In this document: piece by piece, positions 1-10,000 of the stretch
How positions within the stretch are numbered: position 1 is the first letter of the stretch
Layout: every line of letters begins with the position of its first letter
Assembly (NCBI RefSeq): GCF_034274695.1
Contig: NZ_CP128362.1
Span: forward strand, 4,218,501 to 4,282,500
Reading direction: 5' to 3'
DNA from: Chitinophaga sp. LS1
GTDB taxonomy: Bacteria > Bacteroidota > Bacteroidia > Chitinophagales > Chitinophagaceae
Length of the DNA stretch: 64,000 nt
Notes under the pieces: model-generated
The model's database searches: none
Told to the model about the DNA's origin: nothing
The model's input: only the letters and a program-made list of their open reading frames with translations
Position numbers and translations under genes: made by a program

Positions 1-782
1 TAAATAGTGAAGTGTTTATGTTGGAACCGGGCAGAGAAGCTTTGGTTTTGACGGGTATAAATACCTGCTTCGATATTTGAAGCTATATTCAGCTGCAGGC
101 CGTTTTTTGTTTTTTGTTTTTGTTGGATGTTGATAAATCCGGATGTACCAGCGGCATCGTAGGCGGCAGAAGGGTGTGATATCAGGTCTATTTTATCAAC
201 GGAATTTGCGGGGATGGAGCGTAGCAGGTTAACAAGATTTTCTCCGGTGAGGTAAGTTGGTTTACCGTTTATCATTACGTTAGCGCCTGTCTGGCCATTG
301 AGTAGGATGGTGCCATTGTTGAGGATGAGTACACCGGGGATTTTGCCAAGTGTGTTTAAGAGCGTGCCATCAGATCCTGTAGATGCGGCAGAAAGATCGA
401 CGGTGGTGATACCGGGTTTGATATTATATGGTGAACGTTTACCTGTGATAGTAATGGCATCCATGGTAAATGATGTAGGTGTCAGGATTATTGTTTGCAA
501 CGATGTAGAGGTCTTTACAGAATACATTTTGTTTGCATAGCCCATTAGAGAAAAATGTAAGAGGACGCTGTCGTAATTTTTGTGCTGGAATGTATAAATG
601 CCGAGCGAGTCCGTTTGGGCGTTTGTAATATAGTTAGTGTCTGTAGTTAAGATGGTTATGTTTACGTCTGCTAAAGGTATATTTCCATCAGTCACTTTCC
701 CTGTCACCCTGCCCTGGGCAAAGAGATATATTGGCAATAACAGCAGCATACAGGTATGTGTAAATTTATCTGGACTCATCAT
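1..782 (-). CDS. TonB-dependent receptor-like outer membrane protein, N-terminal part (cut by window edge)
   Basis: The frame is open from an ATG at 780-782 (a second ATG follows directly) to the first base of the window, about 260 codons, so the C-terminal beta-barrel is missing. The translation has a hydrophobic signal segment ending near LFAQG, then a carboxypeptidase-regulatory-like beta-sandwich (GRVTGKVTDG, later DSLGIYTFQH). A plug-type domain follows, with LGKIPGVLILNNG, a VMINGKP segment and HPSAAYDAAGTSGFINI. This order is typical of the Bacteroidota outer membrane beta-barrel family related to TonB receptors; the substrate cannot be told. The gene at 28469-30871 is a full-length relative. 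Family call good, transport function inferred. Confidence 0.85.
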   Translation of the reverse strand, partial: MMSPDKFTHTCMLLLLPIYLFAQGRVTGKVTDGNIPLADVNITILTTDTNYITNAQTDSLGIYTFQHKNYDSVLLHFSLMGYANKMYSVKTSTSLQTIILTPTSFTMDAITITGKRSPYNIKPGITTVDLSAASTGSDGTLLNTLGKIPGVLILNNGTILLNGQTGANVMINGKPTYLTGENLVNLLRSIPANSVDKIDLISHPSAAYDAAGTSGFINIQQKQKTKNGLQLNIASNIEAGIYTRQNQSFSARFQHKHFTI

Positions 783-1355
783 TGTTTTGTGATTATGAGC
801 CCTAAACTAGTTTGGTGTGCAATGAAGTAGAAACTTTCTTGACGAGTAGTTAATTTGCCTTTATGAAATGTAAGTTTATGGTGCCGCAGGCTAAAGACTG
901 TATTGTTAAATTATTGGCGCTGTTATTAAATAATTCCTGCCGGTTATCAGCAAAAAGCGGCCAGTTAAGCGAATAATTGTTTAGTATTTAGGCAGATACT
1001 ATTTTTTTACTATTTTTAATTTTACTAAACTGGAAACTCAGGGTGAAGCACCTGAATTTTATGATTAGTATTATCGAAACTATTTGTTACTCTAAAAAAG
1101 AAAAACAAACCTGGATTTGGTTGTGGTAGCCTCAGAAAAGTAAGCACTTACTGTAGCAGTACTATGTACTGTTTATTGTCTTGTAATATCCTTTAGTGAG
1201 AGATTTTTATGAGATAGTATAAATAATACCCCGGATTATTTTCTCTGGCAAATGATCACGTAAACTACTATTTAGCTCGCAAAGCTAAGTGCAGGATTGT
1301 TATTACTCCAAACGAATACAATTCAACTTCAATCAAAAAATAAAACACACTTAGC
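783..1355. other. Intergenic region without recognised gene
   Basis: AT-rich spacer between two divergent genes. I see no convincing open frame, RNA gene or strong hairpin. It must carry promoters for both flanking genes, but I found no clean TAnnTTTG element to assign. Confidence 0.5.
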
Positions 1356-2264
1356 ATGAAGCGGTTATTACATGTAATTATGTTTATTTCTTTTATGATC
1401 CTGGTATGGGCAGGTTGTAAAAAAGGAGATCAGGGCCCGGTTGGACCACAAGGGGAAACAGGTGCTACAGGGGCACAGGGGGTGGCTGGTCCTGCCGGCA
1501 GTAAGATTTATAGCGGGAGTAGTACACCGGAAACCACCATTGGTGATATTGGTGATTTTTATCTGAATCTTTCCACTTCAGAATTTTATGGTCCTAAGAC
1601 AGCCAATGGTTGGGGAACACCTATTATTTTGAAGGGCGCAACAGGGGCAACGGGAGCTACCGGCGCAACGGGTGCCGCCGGCAGCAGGATACTCAGTGGT
1701 ACAGGTGCTCCTGCCAATAGTGTAGGGAATAACGGCGATTATTACCTGGATAAATCTACCTATAATTTATATGGTCCTAAAGCAGCCGGAGCATGGGGTT
1801 CTGCCTTATCATTGCAAGGCCCCGCAGGCCCACAGGGTCCTGCAGGGCCGGCAGGTACTGCTAATGTGATCTATTCCACCTGGAAATATGCTACTAACTT
1901 CAATGATTCAACAATTGATAATTCTTCATTGAAAGTGGGATACGTAGCAGCACCCAGCTTGTCCACTACCATTCTTAACTCAGGAACGGTAATCGTATAT
2001 TTTACCTATGGTGGAGGCACCTTCGTCTTGCCTTATACCAGTAACGCTGGTGGAAAACCTAATACAATTTCATATACGCCCATGTTAAATAAAATACTTG
2101 TTACGCGTTTTACACATGATAATAGTAACAGTATTGCGTTGAGTACATTGTTGCAGTATCGGTATGTGATTATACCTGGCGGTGTTTCCGGAGGCAAGGA
2201 GGCCGCTCATCCTGATTATAACGATTATACTGCTGTATGTAAATATTATCATATTCCAGAATAG
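1356..2264 (+). CDS. Collagen-like repeat lipoprotein
   Basis: A 302-aa predicted lipoprotein: the signal peptide ends in VWAGC, with Cys21 as the likely lipidation site. Three blocks of Gly-X-Y triplets lie at about residues 27-48, 94-109 and 154-170, made of GPQ, GAT and GPA triplets. Between them sit two copies of a module of about 45 residues: SKIYSGSSTPE...GDFYLNLSTSEFYGPK and SRILSGTGAPA...GDYYLDKSTYNLYGPK. The last 130 residues form a separate domain that I do not recognise, rich in Ser and Thr. Such proteins are thought to form surface stalks or fibres, and the exact role is unknown. It is followed by an R2-type terminator repeat. Confidence 0.8.
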   Translation: MKRLLHVIMFISFMILVWAGCKKGDQGPVGPQGETGATGAQGVAGPAGSKIYSGSSTPETTIGDIGDFYLNLSTSEFYGPKTANGWGTPIILKGATGATGATGATGAAGSRILSGTGAPANSVGNNGDYYLDKSTYNLYGPKAAGAWGSALSLQGPAGPQGPAGPAGTANVIYSTWKYATNFNDSTIDNSSLKVGYVAAPSLSTTILNSGTVIVYFTYGGGTFVLPYTSNAGGKPNTISYTPMLNKILVTRFTHDNSNSIALSTLLQYRYVIIPGGVSGGKEAAHPDYNDYTAVCKYYHIPE

Positions 2265-2301
2265 TTTGGTATTGATAGTGTAATGAAAAGAGGTTGTAAA
2301 T

Positions 2302-2396
2302 AGAACATCTTAGAATCGCATAAATGAAAACCTGGCTCCATTAGGTATCCGAATAAAAAGAGCGTGTATCTTTCTTTTGATACACGCTCTTTTTAT
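2302..2396 (+). repeat. R2 repeat, copy 1 (conserved 3'-end element with terminator hairpin)
   Basis: About 95 bp closely matching 10754-10846 and the complement of 12411-12508. It has a conserved left part (CGCATAAATG, then CCTGGCTCCATTAGGTATCC) and a right part that is a long hairpin. It lies just downstream of the collagen-like gene in the same orientation. Confidence 0.8.
2357..2395 (+). terminator. Rho-independent terminator in R2 copy 1
   Basis: Perfect 14-bp arms AAAGAGCGTGTATC (2357-2370) and GATACACGCTCTTT (2379-2392) around an 8-base loop, followed by further T residues. Well placed to end transcription of the gene at 1356-2264. Confidence 0.8.
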
Positions 2397-2412
2397 TATA
2401 CTTGTTTCCCGT

Positions 2413-2589
2413 TTAGCGCTCAATTCTCTTTATAAATTCCTCCTTATAATTACTCCCTATCGGCAATTGTACATCTTCAAGTTCAATCGTGTTGCCATGT
2501 ATTGCCGTGATTGCCTGCATAGATACAATATAAGATTTATGCACACGTGTAAATGAAAGGGGTGGCAGTATTTCTTCCATTCCCTTCAT
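2413..2589 (-). pseudogene. LytTR-type response regulator, C-terminal fragment
   Basis: Reading the minus strand from 2589 gives 58 codons with FTRVHKSYIVSMQAI, then IHGNTIEL, then LPIGSNYKEEFIKRIE and a stop. This is the C-terminal half of a LytTR DNA-binding domain, as in LytR/AlgR-type response regulators. The receiver domain and the start of LytTR are absent. At its 5' edge it meets, within a few bases, an unrelated receptor fragment on the other strand. A remnant, unlikely to be functional. Confidence 0.8.
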
Positions 2590-2592
2590 TGT

Positions 2593-2847
2593 ATGTGGGA
2601 TCAGGTAAGGCTATCCAGGAGTTTTTTATCGGGTAAACTGGATGTGAAGGTAGGAGTGAATGATATTTTTCATGATGCGGGGTATAGACTATCAATGAAT
2701 GCAAATGTGTTAAAATCGTATGGGTATAGCAGATATGATAGCAGGAGAGGGGTCGTAAGTGTGTATTATAAATTCGGGAAGAAGGTGATGCCGGCGAGGG
2801 AAAGGAGTGGAGCGACGGAGACGGAGCAAGGGCGGTTGAATTTGTAG
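2593..2847 (+). pseudogene. TonB-dependent receptor-like protein, C-terminal fragment
   Basis: The 84-codon frame reads VRLSRSFLSGKLDVKVGVND, then IFHDAGYR and later YDSRRGVVSVYYKFGKK. This matches the last beta-strands of Bacteroidota outer membrane receptors, where a DIF motif and a closing YxFGKK strand are usual. Everything upstream (signal, plug, most of the barrel) is missing, so the ORF start is an accident of deletion. It is a remnant of a gene divergent from the LytTR fragment. Confidence 0.8.
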
Positions 2848-2851
2848 AGGG

Positions 2852-2880
2852 GAAAGCCGGAGTGGTGATGTCCGGCTTTC
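2852..2880. terminator. Hairpin after the receptor fragment
   Basis: Arms GAAAGCCGGA and TCCGGCTTTC are perfect over 10 bp with a 9-base loop, directly after the stop of the receptor fragment. There is no clear T tract on either side, so terminator function is only likely. Confidence 0.45.
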
Positions 2881-2940
2881 GGTAACGGTTCGGATAGGTC
2901 TATGGTCCATTATGGTTATTTTATTTTTCATCAGTACTCT

Positions 2941-3660
2941 TTACCATTGGGTAAATTCTGCTATATCAAATAATCTGCAATTTTTAACTTCCTCCTGTGT
3001 AATGTTTATTTTCACTTTGGAGTCATTCCATTGTACCTCCTGAATATTACTGACAGGCAACAACACTTTTTTTCCGGGGAAAAAATTATGTGTATCCACT
3101 ACAAAGAATATTACTTTCCAGGTGTGATCCTCTATTATAAAATCTTTTACATGACCGATATCGCCATCTGTTGCATGAATATTATACCCTGCAACCACTT
3201 TTGTACTGTGTAAGTGTGTATTGCTATCTGCTGATAGAAGAGGATGGTCTGTATCTGTCTCATGGATAATATTTGTTGAAGAAGTAGGGGCGAGTATCCC
3301 CCAAACACCACTTGAAGAAAATCCACCCTCCCAGTAATTTGGCCAGGGGTAATGGTTGAATAATTCGGCTTCCTGCTGCTGCGATACAGGTTTCTCTGTA
3401 TCAATAGCCGGGCTGTTGCTTACCTGGGATTTTGTAAGATTTACCGTAAATGAACCGGTTTTGCCGGACTCTTTAAGGATGGCGTCGGGTGATATCAGTA
3501 CTTTCCGGCCAGACAACCAGTTGCCGGTTTCAACAACCAGATAACGAATCGTCCAGGTGACATCATCGAAATAAAACGCTGTTACTTTTCCCATTTCACC
3601 ATCTGTGGCTTCCAGGTGATAGCCTATCAGGCTACTTATATTGATTTGCATGATTGTCAT
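2941..3660 (-). CDS. Protein with two PRC-barrel domains
   Basis: A 239-aa protein with two PRC-barrel-like repeats. The first is near residues 7-70 (IGYHLEATDGEMGKVTAFYF, VETGNWLSGRKVLI) and the second near 150-215 (GYNIHATDGDIGHVKDFII, VVDTHNFFPGKKVLLP). About 60 linker residues rich in Ser and Trp lie between. There is no signal peptide or membrane span. PRC-barrel proteins of this kind are common in stress-response gene groups, but the exact role is unknown. The start could be the ATG at 3660 or the next one at 3651. The slipin gene 26 bases upstream is on the same strand and may be co-transcribed. Confidence 0.85.
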   Translation of the reverse strand: MTIMQINISSLIGYHLEATDGEMGKVTAFYFDDVTWTIRYLVVETGNWLSGRKVLISPDAILKESGKTGSFTVNLTKSQVSNSPAIDTEKPVSQQQEAELFNHYPWPNYWEGGFSSSGVWGILAPTSSTNIIHETDTDHPLLSADSNTHLHSTKVVAGYNIHATDGDIGHVKDFIIEDHTWKVIFFVVDTHNFFPGKKVLLPVSNIQEVQWNDSKVKINITQEEVKNCRLFDIAEFTQW

Positions 3661-3686
3661 TTTTTTGATATCAGTATACAGCCTCC

Positions 3687-4619
3687 TTACAATTTTGATT
3701 GTTGGAGCGTTCCATTTTCGCTACTCCCTTTATTCAGTTTATCCTGTCCGATACCCATTGTTAACGCAGTTAAGCCTGCCATACTTCCTAATTGCATCGT
3801 ATCTATTGCTGAACTGGGCACAATAACGATGGTTGAATTTTGTTTCAATCCTTCATATAGCATATTCATCGCTCTTAAATGTAATGCTACCGGGTTATTG
3901 GCATAGGTCAGCGCAGCTTCTCCAAATTTCTCGGCCACCTGTCTTTCAGAATCCCCGAGTATTACTCTTGCCTGTCTTTCCCTTTCTGCCTGTGCCTGCA
4001 TAGACATTGCATTTTCCAATGCTGATGGAATTAAAACATCTTTTACTTCTACCGAATTCACATGGATTCCCCAGGGTTCAGTTCGTTCATCAATAATTTT
4101 CTGAAGTATGTTGCTAATTTTGTCCCTTCCTTCCAGCATATCTGAAAGCATCGTTTTTCCGATCACATCACGCAACGCGGTTTGGGCAGCCCAATTGATA
4201 GCGAGCATGTAATCTGCTACTTCCAGCGCAGCTTTCTGTGGGTCCAATACTTTCCAGAATAGTACTGCATCCACGTCTACCGGCACGGTATCTTTTGTAA
4301 GTGTTTTTTCTGCTTTAAATGAGGTGGTGATCACACGTGTATCAACCCAGTAAGGGATAGTATCTAATATTGGAATAATAAAAAATAAGCCGGGACCTTT
4401 GAGCGAACGAAATTGGCCGAGTCTTAATACGACAGCTTTATCCCATGGATCTGCAATCTTAATGGCGGAAGAAACAGCCAGGCCAATGATGAATGCAGCT
4501 ATAGCAATCCCTTCACTTTCTACTATACCCAACTGGGGGTTCATAGCGTAAGCGATTGCCACACCAGTTCCAAAAATTACAACGAAAATTAACATTGAAA
4601 AAAAATTCTTGCTTTTCAT
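3687..4619 (-). CDS. Slipin-type SPFH/band 7 membrane protein
   Basis: 310 aa. Two hydrophobic segments (about residues 8-26 and 37-56) anchor an SPFH/band 7 domain: KAVVLRLGQFRSLKGPGLFF, then DTIPYWVDTR, TKDTVPVDVDAVLFWKV, AAQTALRDVIGK and EPWGIHVNSVEVKDV. The region after it (AQAERERQARVILGDSE) is the usual charged helix of slipin and stomatin relatives. These proteins form oligomeric membrane scaffolds. Many prokaryotic slipins pair with a NfeD protease partner, but none lies beside this gene. Confidence 0.9.
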   Translation of the reverse strand: MKSKNFFSMLIFVVIFGTGVAIAYAMNPQLGIVESEGIAIAAFIIGLAVSSAIKIADPWDKAVVLRLGQFRSLKGPGLFFIIPILDTIPYWVDTRVITTSFKAEKTLTKDTVPVDVDAVLFWKVLDPQKAALEVADYMLAINWAAQTALRDVIGKTMLSDMLEGRDKISNILQKIIDERTEPWGIHVNSVEVKDVLIPSALENAMSMQAQAERERQARVILGDSERQVAEKFGEAALTYANNPVALHLRAMNMLYEGLKQNSTIVIVPSSAIDTMQLGSMAGLTALTMGIGQDKLNKGSSENGTLQQSKL

Positions 4620-4786
4620 TGTATGCTTATTTTATTTCTTTGTGAAAACAAATGTATGGTGTAGTAAAGGTCGCGAAATTGTGTCCCTTAATAATTATAC
4701 TATTATAGAATTAACTTGTATAATTCACATGTCCGGGTCTCATTCCTGAAGTTTGTTTATTCTGCATTTATGTCTGGAAAAGCTTT

Positions 4787-5377
4787 TTATAAATTTTCGA
4801 GCAGGTTAAGCTTTTTGTTTTTCAGTGTTTTAAAATAGGTAGGGGTTAAGCCTGTTATTTTTTTAAACTGATGGGATAGGTGTGAGACACTGCTATAATG
4901 GAGTTTGTAAGCTATTTCAGAGAGGTTAAGTTCGTCGTAAATAATCAATTCTTTTACTCTCTCTATTTTATGCATTATTATGAAATGCTCTATAGTAGTC
5001 CCCTGGGTTTCAGAGAAAATATTTGCCAGATAGGTATAGTTATAGTCTAACTTTTTACTTAAATAATCAGAGAAGTTTGTTTTAGGCAAGTCGTCAGCAT
5101 AGTGAACCATTTCAATAATTACATTCTTTATACTTTCAATCAGAATAGCTCTTTTGTCGTCTATCAGTTCGAGCTTTGATCTTAACAGAATTACCCTTAG
5201 TTTATCCCTTTGCTTTGGAGTGATTTCTTCCAATACATTCACTTCTCCTAAGTTAACAGTTACATAGTGAAGACCTAATTCTTTAAATGCTTCTTTAACA
5301 ACCATCTTACAACGGATGCTAACCATGTATTTGATGTATAGTCTCAATGTGTATAAGTTATGTTGGCTTATTGACAC
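4787..5377 (-). CDS. AraC-family transcriptional regulator
   Basis: 196 aa ending in an AraC/XylS helix-turn-helix domain: LNLSEIAYKLHYSSVSHLSH followed by QFKKITGLTPTYFK. The N-terminal part (about 100 residues) has no recognised effector domain. This short form is common in Bacteroidota near small stress proteins such as the cupin and SHOCT genes that follow upstream on the same strand. Targets are unknown; its placement suggests local control. Confidence 0.88.
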   Translation of the reverse strand: MSISQHNLYTLRLYIKYMVSIRCKMVVKEAFKELGLHYVTVNLGEVNVLEEITPKQRDKLRVILLRSKLELIDDKRAILIESIKNVIIEMVHYADDLPKTNFSDYLSKKLDYNYTYLANIFSETQGTTIEHFIIMHKIERVKELIIYDELNLSEIAYKLHYSSVSHLSHQFKKITGLTPTYFKTLKNKKLNLLENL

Positions 5378-5474
5378 TTATAAATCACAAATGACAGGCC
5401 AAATTCTTGTGAGAATACCCACCTACGGTAACCTGATGTTTGAATTTTAAAGCATACTTGCGGCGAACACGGGT

Positions 5475-5837
5475 TTAGTCTTCATAACCGCTTTTAATAA
5501 TTGTCGAAATCATTTTAAACTGTTCATCAGCATTAAAGCAATGTGTGGAGTGCGCGGGGATAATAATTCCCTGTCCCTGGGTTAATTTGTATAGTTTATT
5601 ATCAATGGTAATTGCAGCAGCACCGTCTATTATTTGAATATAGTTATCAAAAGGAAGCGTTTTTTCTACCAGTTCTTCTCCTGCTGCAAAGGCAGAGACT
5701 GTTATATTGCCAGTATTCTTCTTTATAATAATTTTGTTTAGAACCGAGTTGGGCATATACTCAATGATTTCTACAATGAAATGAATTTCCCCTTTATTCA
5801 TTTCTCTGGCATCAGGAATATTTTTGTGTTTATGCAT
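5475..5837 (-). CDS. Small cupin-domain protein
   Basis: 120 aa, a single cupin fold. Residues 49-75 hold the first motif region (VSAFAAGEELVEKTLPFDNY) and IIPAHSTHCFNA is the second. Metal-binding His residues are partly missing in motif 1, so enzymatic activity is doubtful and a sensing or binding role is more likely. It lies in a same-strand group with an AraC regulator and a SHOCT protein. Confidence 0.82.
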   Translation of the reverse strand: MHKHKNIPDAREMNKGEIHFIVEIIEYMPNSVLNKIIIKKNTGNITVSAFAAGEELVEKTLPFDNYIQIIDGAAAITIDNKLYKLTQGQGIIIPAHSTHCFNADEQFKMISTIIKSGYED

Positions 5838-5965
5838 TTATTTGACAATTTGTTATTAGGCATATGACCCGTTATTTAACAATATTTGTACAGTGAAATA
5901 ATCCTGGCAGTGCCGGTCATGATATGGTTGTAAACAGGGGTTGCTAATTTATATTGAATAACTTT

Positions 5966-6196
5966 TCAGGACAACTTTGAAGAATCATTTTCCAGTATTT
6001 TCTTCTTTTCCTGATATTCATCATTATTAATTTGACCAAGTGCAAACCGCCTTTTTAAAATATCGAGTGGCGCCTCTCTCTTCATTCGCTGTCCGGGAAT
6101 ATTGTAAGGAATAGCGAATATCCAGAAGATAAAAATCATCCACACCAACCACCATACCAGGTGCATTCCCCAAAAATGATAACCGTCGTAAAACAT
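5966..6196 (-). CDS. SHOCT-domain small membrane protein
   Basis: 76 aa. A hydrophobic, Trp-rich N-terminal segment (WGMHLVWWLVWMIFIFWIF) is followed by a SHOCT domain, LDILKRRFALGQINNDEY and then QEKKKIL. SHOCT is a short C-terminal oligomerisation or adaptor motif. Function unknown. The gene neighbours a cupin and a basic peptide gene in the same orientation. Confidence 0.85.
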   Translation of the reverse strand: MFYDGYHFWGMHLVWWLVWMIFIFWIFAIPYNIPGQRMKREAPLDILKRRFALGQINNDEYQEKKKILENDSSKLS

Positions 6197-6234
6197 AGTA
6201 TTTATTTAGAAAGGTGAATATGATAACTGTAATA

Positions 6235-6420
6235 TTAATTTATGGCAACAACCGGTTTCTTACTGGTTTTTATTTTCTTTTTAGTTTTACTTACAATCTG
6301 ATTGATGGATTTTTCAACGGCTTTTGTAATTTCACTAATAAGAGAAACATTATAAGCTATTAATACTTTCTTTACAGCATTAGTCAGCTTTTCCTTTAAA
6401 ATGCGCTTTTTTTTACCCAT
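6235..6420 (-). CDS. Small lysine-rich protein, function unknown
   Basis: 61 aa, strongly basic: it starts MGKKKRILKEKL and has a KTKKKIKTSKK tract near the C-terminus, with a helical middle (VSLISEITKAVEKSINQIV). No signal peptide. Composition resembles small DNA-associated proteins, but that is only a composition argument. It is 39 bases upstream of the SHOCT gene and in line with it, which supports it being real. Confidence 0.55.
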   Translation of the reverse strand: MGKKKRILKEKLTNAVKKVLIAYNVSLISEITKAVEKSINQIVSKTKKKIKTSKKPVVAIN

Positions 6421-7016
6421 GATCTGGTAGATTTAATTTGATATATTTTATTAGAAGAAATTAACACTACAGGTCGTAGCACAATAATAATTGTCCAGAA
6501 GGCCTATAGCCTGAGCCTGGGTAACATCTTTCGTGGATTATCCTGAACCCATATAAAGGTCAATGAATATTTAATTGAAAGTGTTACGTAATAATATAAA
6601 ATCGTTGTATCATTCACACATTCATCAGCAAGGCTAACCAATTACACCGCATTACCAGCTTAACTTCCATTTACGATCGTAGATTATGTAAGAAATAACA
6701 AGACTACAAATGGGATATTAAGCGGCATGATAAGAAATGGTACCTTGGCTTAAGAATTTGCCTGGGGGCCTGGTGAATTTGTCAGAGACAACAACCCGGG
6801 TTGACTGATAATTGCATCCCCTGGTTAATACCTAAGATGGTCAGCGGAAGCGCATCCTGACATCGACGGACGCACTAATCTTGCTGAAATATGGGGCTGG
6901 AACGGTGGAAACATTCAGGAATTTTAAAGGGGAAGGTAAAACCATTGAAATTTTAACAAAAATAAATAGCGATTTCACCACCTTTAAAAGGAAAGGTAAT
7001 TTGGCATATTTTATTA
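6421..7016. other. Intergenic region upstream of purL
   Basis: About 600 bases without a supported gene. Short open stretches near 6840-7000 on both strands have no start context and no recognised family. Only the purL promoter at the right end is identifiable. Confidence 0.45.
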
Positions 7017-7024
7017 TACTTTTG
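7017..7024 (+). promoter_or_regulatory. Putative purL promoter (-7 element)
   Basis: TACTTTTG matches the Bacteroidota TAnnTTTG element and ends 17 bases before the purL ATG, giving a very short leader. No clear -33 TTG at ideal spacing, so moderate confidence. Confidence 0.5.
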
Positions 7025-7041
7025 CGAATAATTGACCATGT

Positions 7042-10000
7042 ATGATCCATTTTTTTTCAAATAGTTTTAATACAATTTTTGCGGTTCAGAAAGCGCAGGA
7101 GCTAACACCCTCGGATATTTCAAAGCTGTGTTGGCTGTTCGGAAATGCACAATTACACCAGGAAAAAGTACTGAAAGATTATTATGTGGGGCCCCGTGCG
7201 GCTATGGTTACACCCTGGAGTACAAATGCGGTGGAAATCACCCAGAATATGGAAATTCATGGGATTGCACGTATTGAAACTTACAGTAAGGTAAATCCTG
7301 ACTTTAACGATTTTGACCCTATGCTGTCTCAAAAATATGCTGAATTGAATCAGGATATCTTCTCCATCAGCATTGTACCCGAACCAATTATCGAAATTGA
7401 GGATATTGCCGACTATAACCGAAAGGAAGGCTTATCATTAAGTGAGGAAGAAGTTGATTATTTAAATAATCTGTCCCTGAAAATGGGGCGTAAACTGACG
7501 GATTCAGAAGTATTTGGTTTTTCACAGGTAAATTCTGAGCACTGCCGGCATAAAATATTTAATGGAAAATTTGTGATTGATGGGCAGGAACAACCATTAT
7601 CCCTGTTTAAACTTATTCGTAAAACATCCGAAACCAATCCAAACAGTATCGTATCTGCATATAAGGACAATGTGGCTTTTGTAAAAGGCCCTATGGTGCA
7701 GCAATTTGCACCAAAACGTCCGGATGTGCCTGATTTCTATGAAGTTAAAGAATTCGAATCGGTTATTTCATTAAAAGCCGAAACACATAACTTCCCAACT
7801 ACCGTAGAACCTTTTAATGGGGCGGCCACAGGTGCTGGCGGTGAGATCAGAGACAGGCTGGCAGGTGGTCAGGGGTCTATTCCGTTGGCAGGAACGGCAG
7901 TGTACATGACGGCGCTTTCCCGTCTTACTTCAGGCAGAGATTGGGAAAATCAGGTAGCGGAACGTAAATGGCTGTACCAGACCCCTGTTGATATCCTGAT
8001 CAAGGCGTCAAACGGGGCATCTGATTTTGGAAATAAGTTCGGACAGCCCCTAATCACTGGTTCTCTGCTCACCTTTGAACACGAAGAGAATGGGATTACC
8101 CTTGGCTACGATAAAGTTATAATGCAGGCAGGTGGTATTGGCTATGCCAAGGCCAGTCAGGCTACTAAACTGAAGCCATCCGTCGATGACAAGGTGGTGA
8201 TCCTGGGTGGTGACAATTACCGTATTGGTATGGGCGGTGCTGCCGTCTCATCGGCAGATACCGGTGCATTTGATTCAGCAATAGAGTTAAATGCCGTACA
8301 GCGTTCTAACCCGGAAATGCAGAAGCGTGTAGCGAATGTAGTGCGTGGCCTGGTAGAAAGTGATCATAATACAATTATATCTATACACGACCATGGTGCG
8401 GGAGGACACCTGAACTGTCTGTCAGAACTGGTGGAAGAAACTGGTGGTTTGATCAACCTCGATAAACTGCCTGTGGGTGATCCGACCCTCTCTGCCAGGG
8501 AAATTATTGGCAACGAATCACAGGAGCGTATGGGTATCGTGATCGGCCAGGAGAATATTGAAACCATGCAGCGTATCGCGGCACGTGAACGTTCTCCTAT
8601 GTATGTAGTAGGAGCTGTCACCGGCGACCATCGTTTTACATTTAAGTCTGCCACTACAGGAGCCACGCCATTAGACCTGAACCTGGCTGACATGTTTGGC
8701 AGTTCTCCGAAAATATACATGCGGGATAAAACCATTACCCGCAGCTACCAGCCGCTAACCTACGATGTAAAAAAATTACAGCAATACCTGGAACAGGTCC
8801 TGCAACTGGAAGCAGTAGCCAGTAAAGACTGGTTAGTGAATAAAGTGGACCGTTGTGTAAGTGGCCGTGTGGCTAAACAGCAATGTGCCGGCCCGCTACA
8901 GTTACCATTGAACAACTGTGGGGTAATGGCCCTGGATTTTCAGGGACAGCACGGTATTGCTACTTCAATTGGGCATGCCCCGCTGTCAGCACTGATCAAT
9001 CCCGCTGCAGGCAGTCGTAATGCAATTGCAGAAGCGTTGTCCAACATCGTTTGGGCACCTTTGAAGGATGGCATTACCAGTGTATCATTATCGGCCAACT
9101 GGATGTGGCCATGTAAGAACGAAGGTGAAGATGCAAGATTATACGAGGCGGTAAAAGCTTGTTCCGACTTCGCTATCGCATTAGGCATCAACATCCCTAC
9201 AGGGAAGGATTCATTATCCATGAAGCAGAAATACCCTGATAAGGAAGTGATTGCACCTGGAACTGTGATTATATCAGCTACCGGCCATTGCGATGATATT
9301 AAGGCTGTCGTTGAGCCTGTATTAACCAAAAGTGGTGGCAGTATCTATTACATCAATCTTTCAGGAGATAACTATAAATTAGGTGGGTCCTCTTTTGCGC
9401 AGATCGTAAACAAGATTGGAGACCAGACACCTGATGTGGTGAATGCCGCTACTTTTAAGCAGGCATTTGACACCCTGCAACAGCTGATCAAAGCTGGAAG
9501 TATACAGGCAGGTCATGACATTGGCAGTGGCGGCCTGATTGTGACGCTGCTGGAGCTTTGCTTTGCAGACCGTGACCTGGGTGCCAATATTGATTTGAGC
9601 GGATTGGGCGAGGAGGATATCATTAAGCTCTTATTTGCTGAGAATAATGGAGTGGTTTTCCAGGCAGATGCTTCGGTAGAAACATTACTGGAAGAAGCTG
9701 GTATTGCTTGTCATAAGATAGGGGAAGTGACTACAACAGCTGCATTAACGGTGAAGCATGTAACGGGCGACTGGCAATTTGACATCAATCACCTGCGGGA
9801 TGTATGGTCTACGACTTCGTACCTGTTGGACCAAAAGCAATGTGGTACGGTAAAAGCAAAAGAGCGTTTTGAAAATTATAAGAACCAACCGCTGAAATTT
9901 ACATTCCCAGCTGGATTTAGTGGAAAGAAACCTGTCATTGACAGTACAAAACCTCGTATCAAGGCAGCAGTATTGCGTGAAAAGGGGAGTAACTCTGAGC

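Noticed and set aside
298..540. 80-aa plus-strand frame
   Set aside because: Lies wholly opposite the receptor gene on the minus strand, whose reading has clear domain signatures.
6841..7050. 69-aa minus-strand frame upstream of purL
   Set aside because: No family, covers the purL promoter and start codon, and antisense to them; treated as chance.
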